From the NCBI GenBank assembly GCA_029580855.1, contig JAKPQH010000033.1, positions 1-47,107 of the forward strand: a stretch of 47,107 nucleotides of DNA, given 5' to 3'. Each line of letters opens with the position of its first letter. Position 1 is the stretch's first letter. Below are positions 33,944-42,585 of the stretch, piece after piece. Source of the DNA: a bacterium. GTDB lineage: Bacteria; Methylomirabilota; Methylomirabilia; Methylomirabilales; 2-02-FULL-66-22. Below the pieces are notes generated by a model. That model did not search any database and was not told the origin of the DNA. It was given only the letters and a program-made list of their open reading frames with translations. The translations under genes and the position numbers were made by a program.

Positions 33944-35317
33944 TCAGAATTGGTGGCCGACCTCCACGTAAAACAGACCGCCCTCGCTGCTCATCCCGTA
34001 CTCGAAGCTGACGACGGTCGCCAGGTTCCACGCGATGCGCAAACCGACCCCGCCAGTGACTTTCCAGTGGTTCAGCCGGAATCGATCCGCGTCGTCGAAC
34101 ACCCGGCCGAGATCCGCGAACGGCACCAGCATCGGCTTGAGGTGCTGAGCCAGGACCGTGACGTCGGCGAGGCTCCAGCGGAGTTCCAGGCTTCCCTGCA
34201 TTGCCGTGTCTGCGACAAACCGGTTCCCGTAGTATCCGCGCAGCGTCCGCCACCCCCCCAGACCCTCCTTGCGCTCGTTCCCCGGAATCGCCAGACTCGG
34301 AAGGGCGAAAAACGGCGTGCTGCCGACGTGGGCCGAGTAGACGACGTTCCCGGCCAGCACCAGCCGCGTCAGGCCCGGGAAGAGTCGGTGGTATCCTTGG
34401 AGACCGACCGTCACGTGGCCGAAATTGGAACCGGCCCCCAGCCACCGCATGGTGCCTTCCAGCAGAAACTGGGCAAGGATGCCCGAGGTCGGGTCGGGCT
34501 CGTAGTCGCGCGAGTCGTACGTCAAGCCGACCCGGAGCAGGTTCAGCCAGCCGCCGGCAAATCCCGTGATCTTCCCGGTCCGGGAATCCTCCCGCAATTT
34601 TGTTTCCTGGTTGATTCCCCCCTTGGCGATCTGACCGGTGTAATCGCGCACGTCCACATGCGAGACCTGGAAACCCGCCAGCGGGCGCAGGAGTCCGCCC
34701 AGGTAGTCGCGCTCGACGTTGAGGGCGAACAAGATCTGCCGTCGATCGTAGTGGTTGTACCGGGACCAGTTCCGGCCGGCCCGATTCTCTTCGAGCGCGT
34801 CGAAGTAGTCGGTGGCTCGCGTGTACCTCACCCCCGGTGTGCCCGGAAACTCCAGCGGCTCGAGCGTCTCTTCGCCGATACCGAAGTAGTCTTCGAATTC
34901 GTACGCCAGGTAGGCCCCGGTGGCGCGCACCCGCCACGCCGTGTCCGCGATGTACGGCTGGTCATACTCCAGGATGTACTCTTGTCTGCCCCTGGTCCCG
35001 AAATCGACCATCGCATCGATTTTTTTTCGGTAAGGGGCGTAGGCGAAGAACGGGCTGTCCCTGGGCCCGTTGTCGTACCACTGGATGGTCCCGCCGTAGA
35101 TCACGCCGCTTTCCGGCGTATAGCCAATCAGCGGCAGCCCCGTGAAATAGGCCCCCTCACGTTTGTCTTTTAGAAGAAGCTCCGGGATTGGCGGCTTGTT
35201 TCGCAGGATCTCCGGAGGAGAAGGCGGGACCGGGGAAAGCGTTTCCGGCTGGGCCGCCGACACCGCGGCGAGCCATAGCGCGACGAACGCCGAGCCGGAC
35301 AGCCGGAACAGGATCAT
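33944..35317 (-). CDS. Outer-membrane beta-barrel protein, Omp85/surface-antigen type
   Basis: A 457-aa protein with a signal peptide (MILFRLSGSAFVALWLAAVSA) and a C-terminal barrel domain. The start of the barrel is about residue 50 (LPLIGYTPESGVIYGG), many alternating aromatic strands follow, and the GWRTLRGYYGNRF block matches the conserved L6 loop region (normally VRGY/F) of BamA-like barrels. The last residue is Phe (FYVEVGHQF), the outer-membrane insertion signal. No POTRA repeats are seen, so it is the short class that includes patatin-linked and surface-antigen barrels. I start at ATG 35317; a weak ribosome site means the start is less sure. Function is unknown. Confidence 0.8.
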   Translation of the reverse strand: MILFRLSGSAFVALWLAAVSAAQPETLSPVPPSPPEILRNKPPIPELLLKDKREGAYFTGLPLIGYTPESGVIYGGTIQWYDNGPRDSPFFAYAPYRKKIDAMVDFGTRGRQEYILEYDQPYIADTAWRVRATGAYLAYEFEDYFGIGEETLEPLEFPGTPGVRYTRATDYFDALEENRAGRNWSRYNHYDRRQILFALNVERDYLGGLLRPLAGFQVSHVDVRDYTGQIAKGGINQETKLREDSRTGKITGFAGGWLNLLRVGLTYDSRDYEPDPTSGILAQFLLEGTMRWLGAGSNFGHVTVGLQGYHRLFPGLTRLVLAGNVVYSAHVGSTPFFALPSLAIPGNERKEGLGGWRTLRGYYGNRFVADTAMQGSLELRWSLADVTVLAQHLKPMLVPFADLGRVFDDADRFRLNHWKVTGGVGLRIAWNLATVVSFEYGMSSEGGLFYVEVGHQF

Positions 35318-35376
35318 CGAGAACCGACGCACGCGAGGACGCACGCCCGTAGCGGCCGGACCCGCAAACGGCACCG

Positions 35377-35877
35377 TCAGATCCCGTCGGATCGGGCCCG
35401 CCCACGGGTCCGATCCCATCCCTCGGCAAGCAGGCCGACGATCAGGGACCGGAACGCGCGGCACCGGCCGCGGGCCTTCATCCACGTCCCGTCAAACGGC
35501 CGAACCTCGCGTCCGCGAACGCGCGCCACGATCCGCCCCGCAAGGCGACCCGGCGGAAGCGGCGCGTCCAACCGGCGTGCGCCGTCGCCCATGGTGAGGA
35601 CGCGCCAGCCGTCCCGCAACGGCCACCAGCCCACACACCGGTGGATGGCCGGGCCGGAGGGCTCCACACGAAGCACCACGTCCCCGAGACGGACGCTCGT
35701 CCGGGTCGCGGGTGCCACGCGTACCCGATCGCCGTCCCGCAGCGCCGGGCGCATGCTGTTCCCACGCACGGGGAGCTCCACGACTCTCCCTTCCGCGGCC
35801 AGATTCCGGACCAATGCCGCGAGGAGATCGGGCCGGAGGCCGCCCCCGCTGGAAGCGGAGCGCCTCGCACGTGCCAT
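35377..35877 (-). CDS. S24/S26-type peptidase-like protein (Ser-His type)
   Basis: A 166-aa protein with the signal-peptidase-like core: GNSMRPALRDGDRVRV (nucleophile Ser41), GDVVLRVEPSGPAIHR with His79 where bacterial signal peptidase I has Lys, and TMGDGARRLDAPL. The Ser-His pair is as in archaeal and ER signal peptidases and in the small S24/S26 proteins found with natural-product genes. It has no membrane helix at the N-terminus. GGAGAG lies about seven bases before ATG 35877. No peptide precursor gene is found close by, so its substrate is unknown. Confidence 0.75.
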   Translation of the reverse strand: MARARRSASSGGGLRPDLLAALVRNLAAEGRVVELPVRGNSMRPALRDGDRVRVAPATRTSVRLGDVVLRVEPSGPAIHRCVGWWPLRDGWRVLTMGDGARRLDAPLPPGRLAGRIVARVRGREVRPFDGTWMKARGRCRAFRSLIVGLLAEGWDRTRGRARSDGI

Positions 35878-35968
35878 GTCCGACTCTCCAGGATCTCCCA
35901 TGCGGTTCTCGCCACGCCCGTATATCCGAGCGCGGGGGATCTGTCAAGAATGTCGGCGCGGCGGCGGC

Positions 35969-37546
35969 TCACCGCCTGCGCAGGCCGAGCCGGGTCGCTA
36001 GGTGGTGCAGATTGCTGCGATGCAGCCCGAGTTCCCGCGCCGCGGCCGCCCAGTTTCCGGCGTGCCGCTCGACCGCGGTCAGGATCTCTCGCCGCTGGAA
36101 TGCCCGGATGCGATCCGCAAGCGGGAGGGGTACCCCATCCGGCGCCGCCGGGGTCGCTGCGGCGGAGGGCGGCTCGCCTCTGCCCGAGGAGGTCAGGTCC
36201 AGGTGCTCTACGCCGACGATCACGGGCCCGGCGTGTGCCCCCAGACCCCGCGCCGCTCGCAAGACGCCTCGGCTGAGGACATTCTCCAGTTCGCGGACGT
36301 TGCCCGGCCACTCGGCCGCAACCAACCGCTCCCATGCCTCGTCGGCGAGCCGAACCCGCCCCAGCCCGAGGCGTTGCCGGCAGGCGTCCAGGAAGTGGGC
36401 GGCCAGAACGGGGATATCCTCGCGCCGCTCGCGCAGCGGGGGGACGTGGATCGGATAGACGGCCAGTCGATGGAAAAGGTCCGGCCGGAACCGACCCGCC
36501 TCGACTTCCGCCGTCAGGTTCCGGTTGGTGGCCGCGATGACCCGCACGTCCACGCGCACGCTCCGGTCGGAGCCCACCCGTTGCACCTCCCCCTGCTGGA
36601 GCGCCCGGAGCAGCTTGGGTTGCAGCGGCAGAGGGAGTTCCCCGATCTCGTCGAGGAAGAGGGTTCCGGCGGCGGCGATTTCGAACTTCCCGGCGCGGTC
36701 CCGCACCGCTCCGGTGAAGGCGCCCTTGACGTGACCGAACAGCTCGCTTTCGGCGACGGATTCGGGCAGCGCGGCGCAGTTGACCTGGATCATGGCCTCC
36801 TCGCGCCGGGGCGACAGATCGTGGATTTGCCGGGCCACCAGCTCCTTCCCCACACCGGTCTCCCCCGTGATGAGGACGGGGAGGTCCGAGGCGGCCACGG
36901 TTCGAATCTCCTCCGCAAGCCGGCGGACGGCGAGGCTGTCGCCCAGGAGCTGCCCACCGCTGGCGAGACCCGCGCTCCGGTGCAGCTCTCGGGCGATTTC
37001 TCCGCGCCGCTCGGCGCGCCGCTCGAGGGCCTCGATGAGCGACGTGGTGCGCATGGCGGCTCCGGCCAGCGCCCCCAGCATGGCCAGCATGCCGCGGTCC
37101 AGACGGTCGAATGCTCCGGGCTGGAGGGCGTCGGCCGTCAGGGCCCCGACGACCTGCTCCCCTTCCGTCAGCCGGCAGCCGAGACAGGCGTGGACGCGGA
37201 GGCGGGCCTTGGCGTCTGCCGCCAACAGGCCGTCGAAGGGGTCGGCCATCTGGCTGTCCTCGGGAAACAGAACCGGGTCGAGCGAGCGGAGGATGATATC
37301 CAGGCGGGGGTGCTCCCGCCGGTCAAAGACCCGGACCAGCGCTTCGGGGGCGAGACCGCGCGCGGCCACGGGAATCAACTCGTTCCCCTCCACCCGGAGG
37401 AGACACGCCGCGTCGCAGGGAATCGCGCGCGTCACGGCGGTCAAAAGCCTGGCATAACGGTCCCCCGTCGCCAGCGAGGCGGTGAGATCGCTGGCGATTT
37501 GCATCAGCACGCCGAGTCGATCCGCTTGTTCGTGATGTTGTTTCAT
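35969..37546 (-). CDS. norR: NO-responsive sigma54 activator NorR
   Basis: A 525-aa enhancer-binding protein. The GAF domain (about 10-170) keeps the NorR iron-site residues: Arg81 (EHPR), Asp102 and Asp105 (DPFDG), Cys121 (VHACLG) and Asp139; the Tyr between the two Asp is Phe104. The AAA+ domain (about 195-430) has Walker A GETGVGKE, the sigma54 loop GAFTGA (275-280) and LFLDEIGE. The Fis-type helix-turn-helix is at the end ([20 protein letters not shown]). I start at ATG 37546 ([12 protein letters not shown]), since the long upstream frame has no family match. It is divergent from ric, with three NorR-like sites between them. Confidence 0.94.
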   Translation of the reverse strand: MKQHHEQADRLGVLMQIASDLTASLATGDRYARLLTAVTRAIPCDAACLLRVEGNELIPVAARGLAPEALVRVFDRREHPRLDIILRSLDPVLFPEDSQMADPFDGLLAADAKARLRVHACLGCRLTEGEQVVGALTADALQPGAFDRLDRGMLAMLGALAGAAMRTTSLIEALERRAERRGEIARELHRSAGLASGGQLLGDSLAVRRLAEEIRTVAASDLPVLITGETGVGKELVARQIHDLSPRREEAMIQVNCAALPESVAESELFGHVKGAFTGAVRDRAGKFEIAAAGTLFLDEIGELPLPLQPKLLRALQQGEVQRVGSDRSVRVDVRVIAATNRNLTAEVEAGRFRPDLFHRLAVYPIHVPPLRERREDIPVLAAHFLDACRQRLGLGRVRLADEAWERLVAAEWPGNVRELENVLSRGVLRAARGLGAHAGPVIVGVEHLDLTSSGRGEPPSAAATPAAPDGVPLPLADRIRAFQRREILTAVERHAGNWAAAARELGLHRSNLHHLATRLGLRRR

Positions 37547-37556
37547 TTCCAACTTT

Positions 37557-37573
37557 GTTATCGAACGTATAAC
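37557..37573. promoter_or_regulatory. NorR-like enhancer site 1
   Basis: GTTAT-N7-ATAAC, a perfect 5-bp inverted repeat with a 7-base spacer. It is the first of three 17-bp sites spaced 24-25 bases apart between norR and ric, and suits the GT-N7-AC type pattern known for NorR. Confidence 0.6.
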
Positions 37574-37581
37574 GGCCGCCT

Positions 37582-37598
37582 GTTGCATCATTGATAAC
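37582..37598. promoter_or_regulatory. NorR-like enhancer site 2
   Basis: GTTGC-N7-ATAAC; the same length and right half as site 1, with 3 of 5 left-half bases agreeing. It begins 25 bases after site 1. Confidence 0.5.
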
Positions 37599-37605
37599 AT
37601 CTTTT

Positions 37606-37622
37606 GTAACCGTTTGCAAACA
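37606..37622. promoter_or_regulatory. NorR-like enhancer site 3 (weak)
   Basis: GTAAC-N7-AAACA, the weakest of the three. It begins 24 bases after site 2, and its right end lies 16 bases before the -24 element. Confidence 0.35.
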
Positions 37623-37638
37623 ACGCCTGTCAAGATCC

Positions 37639-37652
37639 GGCACACGGTGTGC
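37639..37652 (+). promoter_or_regulatory. Sigma54 (-24/-12) promoter of ric
   Basis: GGCACACGGTGTGC has GG at 37639-37640 and GC at 37651-37652 with exactly ten bases between them, and the -24 half GGCAC is a full match. The predicted start is about 37664, leaving a leader of 34 bases with AAAGGAG before the ATG. NorR sites lie upstream as expected for a sigma54 activator. Confidence 0.75.
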
Positions 37653-37697
37653 TTTGGGCTCATTTCATCCCACTTTACCAAGAAAGGAGAAAAGAGG

Positions 37698-38360
37698 ATG
37701 TCTACCGCAACTGCGACACTCGCCGATTTGGCCATCAAGCATCCGGGCGCAACCCGGGTCTTTCTGAAACACGGGCTCGATTTCTGCTGCGGAGGCCGGC
37801 GCCCGCTGGATGAGGCGCTTGCCGAGAAGGGACTGGACCGCGACGCGATCCTCGCGGAAATCGAGCGGGAAGACGCCAAAGGCGGCGAGCTGACCGGTTG
37901 GGCCGAACGGCCGCTACCGGAACTCTTGGACTTCATCGAGGGTCACTACCATGCCCGACACCGAGCGGATCTCCCCGACGTGATCGCCATGGCGGAGAAG
38001 GTGGAGCAGGTCCATGCGGACAAGCCCACCTGTCCGCACGGGTTGACCGCGCTCTTGCGCGTGGTGCATGCCGCCGTCCTCGACCACCTGGCCAAGGAAG
38101 AGCGGATCCTGTTTCCCATGATCCGCGCCGGACACGGAAGCCGGGCGGGCGGTCCCATCCACGTCATGGAAGCGGAGCACGAGGACCATGGGCAGAACCT
38201 CGCGCGGATCCGCGAACTCACCGCGGACTTGACCGCGCCTCCAGAGGCCTGCACGACGTGGCGGGCGCTCTACGTCCGCCTCCGGCGCCTCTCCGACGAA
38301 CTGATGGAGCACATCCACCTGGAGAACAACGTGCTTTTCCCCCGCGCCCTCTACGAGTGA
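37698..38360 (+). CDS. ric: Iron-sulfur cluster repair di-iron protein RIC (YtfE/DnrN/ScdA)
   Basis: Repairs Fe-S clusters damaged by NO or oxidants. The 220-aa protein begins with the ScdA_N domain (about 5-60) holding Cys30-Cys31 in DFCCGG, and then a hemerythrin-like four-helix bundle. The di-iron ligands His84, His130, Glu134, His161, His205 and Glu209 match the positions known in E. coli YtfE. AAAGGAG precedes ATG 37698. It is driven by a sigma54 promoter with NorR-like sites and ended by a strong terminator, so it is a single-gene transcript. Confidence 0.95.
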   Translation: MSTATATLADLAIKHPGATRVFLKHGLDFCCGGRRPLDEALAEKGLDRDAILAEIEREDAKGGELTGWAERPLPELLDFIEGHYHARHRADLPDVIAMAEKVEQVHADKPTCPHGLTALLRVVHAAVLDHLAKEERILFPMIRAGHGSRAGGPIHVMEAEHEDHGQNLARIRELTADLTAPPEACTTWRALYVRLRRLSDELMEHIHLENNVLFPRALYE

Positions 38361-38537
38361 CGGGAGAACGCCGGATCCGATCCGACGAAGCGTTGGTGAT
38401 GACGCGCTTCTTCCCGCGCGCCCGTAGCGGAGAGCCCTTGCAGCGGCCGGAGCCGCCGACACCGCATCGCCGGACCGGGCGGGGCTTTGGAGCGCGGACG
38501 ACGCGGTAGCGTAAAATCAGACGGACGGCGAGAAGTC

Positions 38538-38580
38538 AAGGGGCTGCCCCCGGCGATGACCGGGGCAGCCCCTTCTGTTT
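38538..38580 (+). terminator. Rho-independent terminator after ric
   Basis: A 13-bp stem (38538-38550 with 38562-38574, beginning AAGGGGCTGCCCC) with an 11-base loop, and then CTGTTTTCG. It lies 177 bases after the ric stop; the space between holds no gene I recognise. Confidence 0.85.
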
Positions 38581-38702
38581 TCGTCCCCGGCCCGCCACAG
38601 CGGGACCACCGACGGCTCGGCGGCGCGCGGAGCTGCCCGGCGGTGCTCGCCGGCGCGCGGCCGCCGACTGGACCGTATTCGAGATCATACCCGCCTTTCC
38701 GC

Positions 38703-38732
38703 TTGACAGGCTGGCCGCGCTTACGGTATCCC
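38703..38732 (+). promoter_or_regulatory. Sigma70-type promoter candidate for gap
   Basis: TTGACA (38703-38708) is a perfect -35; TATCCC at 38727-38732, 18 bases on, is a modest -10. The leader would be about 120 bases. Confidence 0.4.
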
Positions 38733-38861
38733 GCTCTTGGGCAACGCCGCTCGACGTGATCGGCGGAGGCCCACGCGGTGGCCGGATCTGCGCCGGAATC
38801 GGCGCGGGATCGGGCGGCGCGGCCCGCCCGCTCGCCCTCGTCTCCGAAAGGCGGTGCGATC

Positions 38862-40307
38862 GTGCAGGACGACCCGTACAGACAGTGGCTCGACAACGAG
38901 ATCCTCGCCCATCAGATGATCCCGCTGGTGGGCGAGCTGTGGAACCGGCAGGGGATCGAGATCAAGGTGTTCGGGAAGTCGCTGGTCGACGAGACACCCC
39001 TGTCCATCATGCAGATCGTCAGAAAAGGCAACATGATCTGCGAGGAGGATCTCGACTTCCCGGTGTACCGGGAGCTCGTCGACGTTATCAGCACCATGGG
39101 GCTTGGGCTGTGCCGCATCGATCTCGGCAAGCTGGTCCTGCGCTACACCCATCTCGGGGCGAGGTTTCAGTCGGCGCGGCAATTCGTCCGCTCGGAGCTG
39201 GGGGAGGAGTTCTTCAACGTCGATCGGGGGCCCGAGCGGCCCAAGGATATCGTCCTGTACGGCTTCGGCAGGATCGGCCGGGTGCTGACGCGGCTGCTGG
39301 TCGCCGCCACGGGGCCGGGGCGGTTCTTCCGGCTGCGCGGCGTGATCGTGCGGGGCAGGGGCGACGCGGAGGACCTGGAGAAGCGCGCGGCGTTGTTACG
39401 GCACGATTCCATTCACGGTCCCTTCTCGGGGCTCATCGACAGCGTCCCCGAGCGGAGCGAGCTCGTCATCAACGGAAACCGCGTCAAGTTCATTTTTGCC
39501 GACGACCCGTCGGCCGTGGACTATCGCTCGCTCGGGTTCGAGGATGTGATCGTGGTGGACAACTCGGGCAGATGGCGCGATCGGGCCGGACTCTCCCGCC
39601 ACCTGCGGCCCGGGGTGTCCCGCGTGGCGCTGACGGCGCCGGGCAAGGGCGACATCCCCAATATCGTCTTCGGCATCAACGACGACAAGGTCGGCGACGA
39701 ACCGATCCTGTCCAGCGCCTCGTGCACGACCAACGCCGTGGCGCCGGTGCTGAAGATGCTGTCCGACGAGTACGGCATCCGTCACGGCCACATCGAGACG
39801 GTCCACTCGTACACCAACGACCAGAACCTGCTCGACAACTACCACAAGGCGGAGCGGCGCGGCAGGTCGGCTCCGCTCAACATGGTCATCACGACCACCG
39901 GGGCCGCGTCGGCGGTGGTGAAGGTGCTGCCGGAGCTGAAAGGCAAGCTGACGGGCAACTCGATCCGCGTGCCGACACCCAACGTGTCCCTGGCCATGCT
40001 CAATCTCTCCACGGAACGGAAGGTGGGGCGGGACGAACTGAACGATTTTCTCCGGCGCTGCGCCCTGCATTCCAGGTATCAGAAGCAGATCGGCTACACC
40101 AAGTACCCGCTGGTCAGCACGGACCTGGGCCATTCTATTTACACCGGCGTGGTAGACAGCCAGGCCACGTTGACACACGACGAACACGTGGTGATCTACG
40201 TCTGGTACGACAACGAGTTCGGGTACAGCCACCAGGTCAAACGGCTGGTGCGGAAGATCTGCGGCGACACCACACCCGAATACATCGGCGCGCCCCTTTC
40301 GGACTAG
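38862..40307 (+). CDS. Glyceraldehyde-3-phosphate dehydrogenase, long form
   Basis: A 481-aa GAPDH about 140 residues longer than the usual 335. The extra part is an N-terminal extension (1-125) of unknown role (QWLDNEILAHQMIPLVGELW). The Rossmann motif YGFGRIGR is at 133-140, the catalytic Cys288 in SASCTTNAVAP, and VHSYTNDQN, TTTGAASAVVKVLPEL and WYDNEFGYS follow. I start at GTG 38862 with AAAGG before it; the frame stays open further left with no match. The long class is known in gamma- and other proteobacteria as a second GAPDH. It is alone on its transcript. Confidence 0.9.
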   Translation: MQDDPYRQWLDNEILAHQMIPLVGELWNRQGIEIKVFGKSLVDETPLSIMQIVRKGNMICEEDLDFPVYRELVDVISTMGLGLCRIDLGKLVLRYTHLGARFQSARQFVRSELGEEFFNVDRGPERPKDIVLYGFGRIGRVLTRLLVAATGPGRFFRLRGVIVRGRGDAEDLEKRAALLRHDSIHGPFSGLIDSVPERSELVINGNRVKFIFADDPSAVDYRSLGFEDVIVVDNSGRWRDRAGLSRHLRPGVSRVALTAPGKGDIPNIVFGINDDKVGDEPILSSASCTTNAVAPVLKMLSDEYGIRHGHIETVHSYTNDQNLLDNYHKAERRGRSAPLNMVITTTGAASAVVKVLPELKGKLTGNSIRVPTPNVSLAMLNLSTERKVGRDELNDFLRRCALHSRYQKQIGYTKYPLVSTDLGHSIYTGVVDSQATLTHDEHVVIYVWYDNEFGYSHQVKRLVRKICGDTTPEYIGAPLSD

Positions 40308-40461
40308 CGGGCTGCGGAAGCGCTGGCCGCTGCCCGCGAAGACGCGATGCCCCGCGACGGCCCGGGAAGGCGCCGCCAGCCGTCTTGGATGGGCGGCCGA
40401 CGGTCGGGCCGTTTTCGGCCGTCAGCCCGTTTGTCCGCCGAAGATCGGCTCGAGGCCCTGC

Positions 40462-41400
40462 ATGACGTTCGATCTCTGTCGCCGGATCGTGGAGAACATC
40501 TCCCGGGTCATCGTGGGCAAACAGCCGGTGATCGAGCTGCTCCTGGCGGGCTTGCTCGCCGACGGCCATGTGCTGCTGGAGGACATGCCCGGCCTGGGGA
40601 AGACGTTGATCGCCAAGTCCCTGGCGAAAAGCATCGGCGCCGGCTTCAAGCGCGTCCAGTTCACTCCCGACCTCCTGCCCGCCGACATCACCGGTTTCAC
40701 CGTCTACAATCAGCAGCGGGGGGAGTTTCTCTTTCAGTCGGGACCCGTCATGACCCACGTGCTCCTGGCCGACGAGATCAACCGCACCATCCCCCGTACC
40801 CAGTCCAGCCTGCTCGAGAGCATGGAGGAGCGCCAGGTCACGGTCGACGGCGCGACCCACGCGCTGCCGCGCCCCTTCTTCGTCATGGCCACGCAGAATC
40901 CGATCGAGCTGGAAGGCACCTTCCCCCTCCCCGAAGCCCAGCTCGATCGGTTCCTGCTCCGCGTCCGGATCGGTTATCCTTCCCAGCCCGAGGAGATCGC
41001 CATTCTCGCGCGGTTTCAGGAGCGGGATCCTTTGCGGACGCTGGAGCCGGTCGCCAGCCCGGAGGATGTGGTGGCGCTGCAGGAGGTCCGGAAAAAGATC
41101 GTCGTCTCCGGCCCGGTCCGAGAATACATTGCGAACCTCGTCGGCGCGACACGCGTGAGCCCCCGGTTTCGCCTCGGCGCGAGCCCGCGGGGTTCTCTCG
41201 CCCTCATGCGGGCCGGCCAGGCGCTGGCGGGATTGCGCGGGCGCGACTTCGTACTGCCCGACGACGTCAAGTGTCTCGCGCTGCCCGTGCTTGCCCACCG
41301 CGTGATTCTCCGCGAAGACGAGCGGCTGCGCGGCGAGACACCGGAGCGCGTCCTCGAAGAGATCCTCCGCCAGGTCCCGGTCCCCGCCCCCCTGGAGTGA
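40462..41400 (+). CDS. MoxR-family AAA+ ATPase
   Basis: A chaperone-like ATPase of 312 aa. Walker A is at about 41-48 (EDMPGLGKT), Walker B is VLLADEINR, and the AAA lid is a typical MoxR one. It heads the run moxR-DUF58-DUF4129, a widespread arrangement for maturing or assembling envelope or metal-containing proteins. It ends 6 bp before the DUF58 start. Hairpin-forming GC-rich sequence lies upstream but no clean promoter is seen. Confidence 0.93.
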   Translation: MTFDLCRRIVENISRVIVGKQPVIELLLAGLLADGHVLLEDMPGLGKTLIAKSLAKSIGAGFKRVQFTPDLLPADITGFTVYNQQRGEFLFQSGPVMTHVLLADEINRTIPRTQSSLLESMEERQVTVDGATHALPRPFFVMATQNPIELEGTFPLPEAQLDRFLLRVRIGYPSQPEEIAILARFQERDPLRTLEPVASPEDVVALQEVRKKIVVSGPVREYIANLVGATRVSPRFRLGASPRGSLALMRAGQALAGLRGRDFVLPDDVKCLALPVLAHRVILREDERLRGETPERVLEEILRQVPVPAPLE

Positions 41401-41406
41401 GGCGGC

Positions 41407-42585
41407 GTGGACGCACCGGCGGGTCGCCTTTCCAGTTTCTTCCTGCTCCCTCCAGGCCTCGTGTTCGTGGGGATTCTTCTCTTCATCGGCTTGCTGAACC
41501 GGCAGCAGCCCCTGATCGTCCTGTCGCTGCTGGTCCTCGGCACGGCGGGTTGCGCCAGGCTGTGGGCGAGCGTCAGCCGTTCCCGCCTCGCCTACCGCGC
41601 GGCGGTCGACCGCAGCCGCCTCTTCCCCGGCGAACCGCTCGGGCTTCGCGTAGCGATCGGAAACCGGACCTTTCTCCCGGTGGCGATCGAGGTCACCGCG
41701 CCCATCGATGGCTTCGTCCATCAATCCGGCGAGCGTGTCGTGCGTGGCGCGGCCGGGCTCCTCTGGTACCAGACGGTCGAGCTTCGCTGGACGCTGACCG
41801 CCGCACGACGCGGCGTGTTCCGCGTCGGTCGCCATCGCTGCGCCGCCGGCGACCTCTTCGGTTTCTTCGCGTCGGCGTGGATGGCGGGAGAGGCCCTGGA
41901 GGTCGTCGTGTACCCGCGAATCGTCCCCACCGCGCGCTTCCCACTGCCGCGGCGGGATTTCTTCGGCGTTCCCGGCGCGGAGAGCCCCGTCCGGGACCCG
42001 GTGTACATCCTCGGCACGCGGGACTACCAGCCCGGTCGGCCGGCGAAGCACATCCACTGGAAGGCGACAGCCCGGCACCACCGGCTCCAGGAGAAACTCT
42101 TCGAGCCAACCCAGCAGGAGAAGATCCTGTTGACGGTGGACGTGGAGGGCTTCGCGCGGCACGGGGCCCACGACGAGTTCGAGCGTGCCCTCGAGGCCGT
42201 GGCGTCGGTGGCGGTGCGGTTGGACCGCGAGGGGTGCGCAGTCGGGCTGGTCGCCAACGGGGCCGTGGAGAACGGGGCGGCCCCCGTGGTGCCCATCGGG
42301 CGGCACCCGCAGCAGGTGGCGACCATCCTGGAGGCGTTGGCGCGGCTCAGCATAAAGCCGACGGCGCCGCTCCTGGACACGGTCCGCGGCGGGAACCATC
42401 TCCCCTGGGGCATCGCGTGTCTCTGTTTCTCTGCCGATGCCGGCGCAAGCATGACCGCGCTTCTGGACTACTTCACCCGCCGCCACGTGCCCGTGATCGT
42501 CTTCGCCACGCGCCCGGACAACGGGGCTGCGCACGCGGACGTGCGGCCCCTGGAGTCGATTGTTCTCGGGGAGCGGGCGGCATGA
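41407..42585 (+). CDS. DUF58 (vWA-like) protein
   Basis: A 392-aa protein beginning with two hydrophobic helices (about 10-50), then a beta-rich part, and the DUF58 signature GTRDYQPGRPAKHIHWKATAR near 210. The C-terminal part is the von Willebrand-like domain of this family. The start is GTG 41407, six bases after the moxR stop. It overlaps the next gene by four bases (ATGA). It is usually a partner of MoxR; the precise role is not known for this family. Confidence 0.9.
   Translation: MDAPAGRLSSFFLLPPGLVFVGILLFIGLLNRQQPLIVLSLLVLGTAGCARLWASVSRSRLAYRAAVDRSRLFPGEPLGLRVAIGNRTFLPVAIEVTAPIDGFVHQSGERVVRGAAGLLWYQTVELRWTLTAARRGVFRVGRHRCAAGDLFGFFASAWMAGEALEVVVYPRIVPTARFPLPRRDFFGVPGAESPVRDPVYILGTRDYQPGRPAKHIHWKATARHHRLQEKLFEPTQQEKILLTVDVEGFARHGAHDEFERALEAVASVAVRLDREGCAVGLVANGAVENGAAPVVPIGRHPQQVATILEALARLSIKPTAPLLDTVRGGNHLPWGIACLCFSADAGASMTALLDYFTRRHVPVIVFATRPDNGAAHADVRPLESIVLGERAA

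Larger units (their letters stand above)
38361..38861. other. Intergenic ric-gap, no gene
   Basis: About 500 bp with the ric terminator in the middle and a promoter-like pair for gap near 38703. No coding frame is convincing. Confidence 0.5.

Noticed and set aside
36438..36446. A further GGGGGACG match to the repeat-element end
   Set aside because: It lies inside norR coding sequence, has no inverted partner and is explained by the codons.
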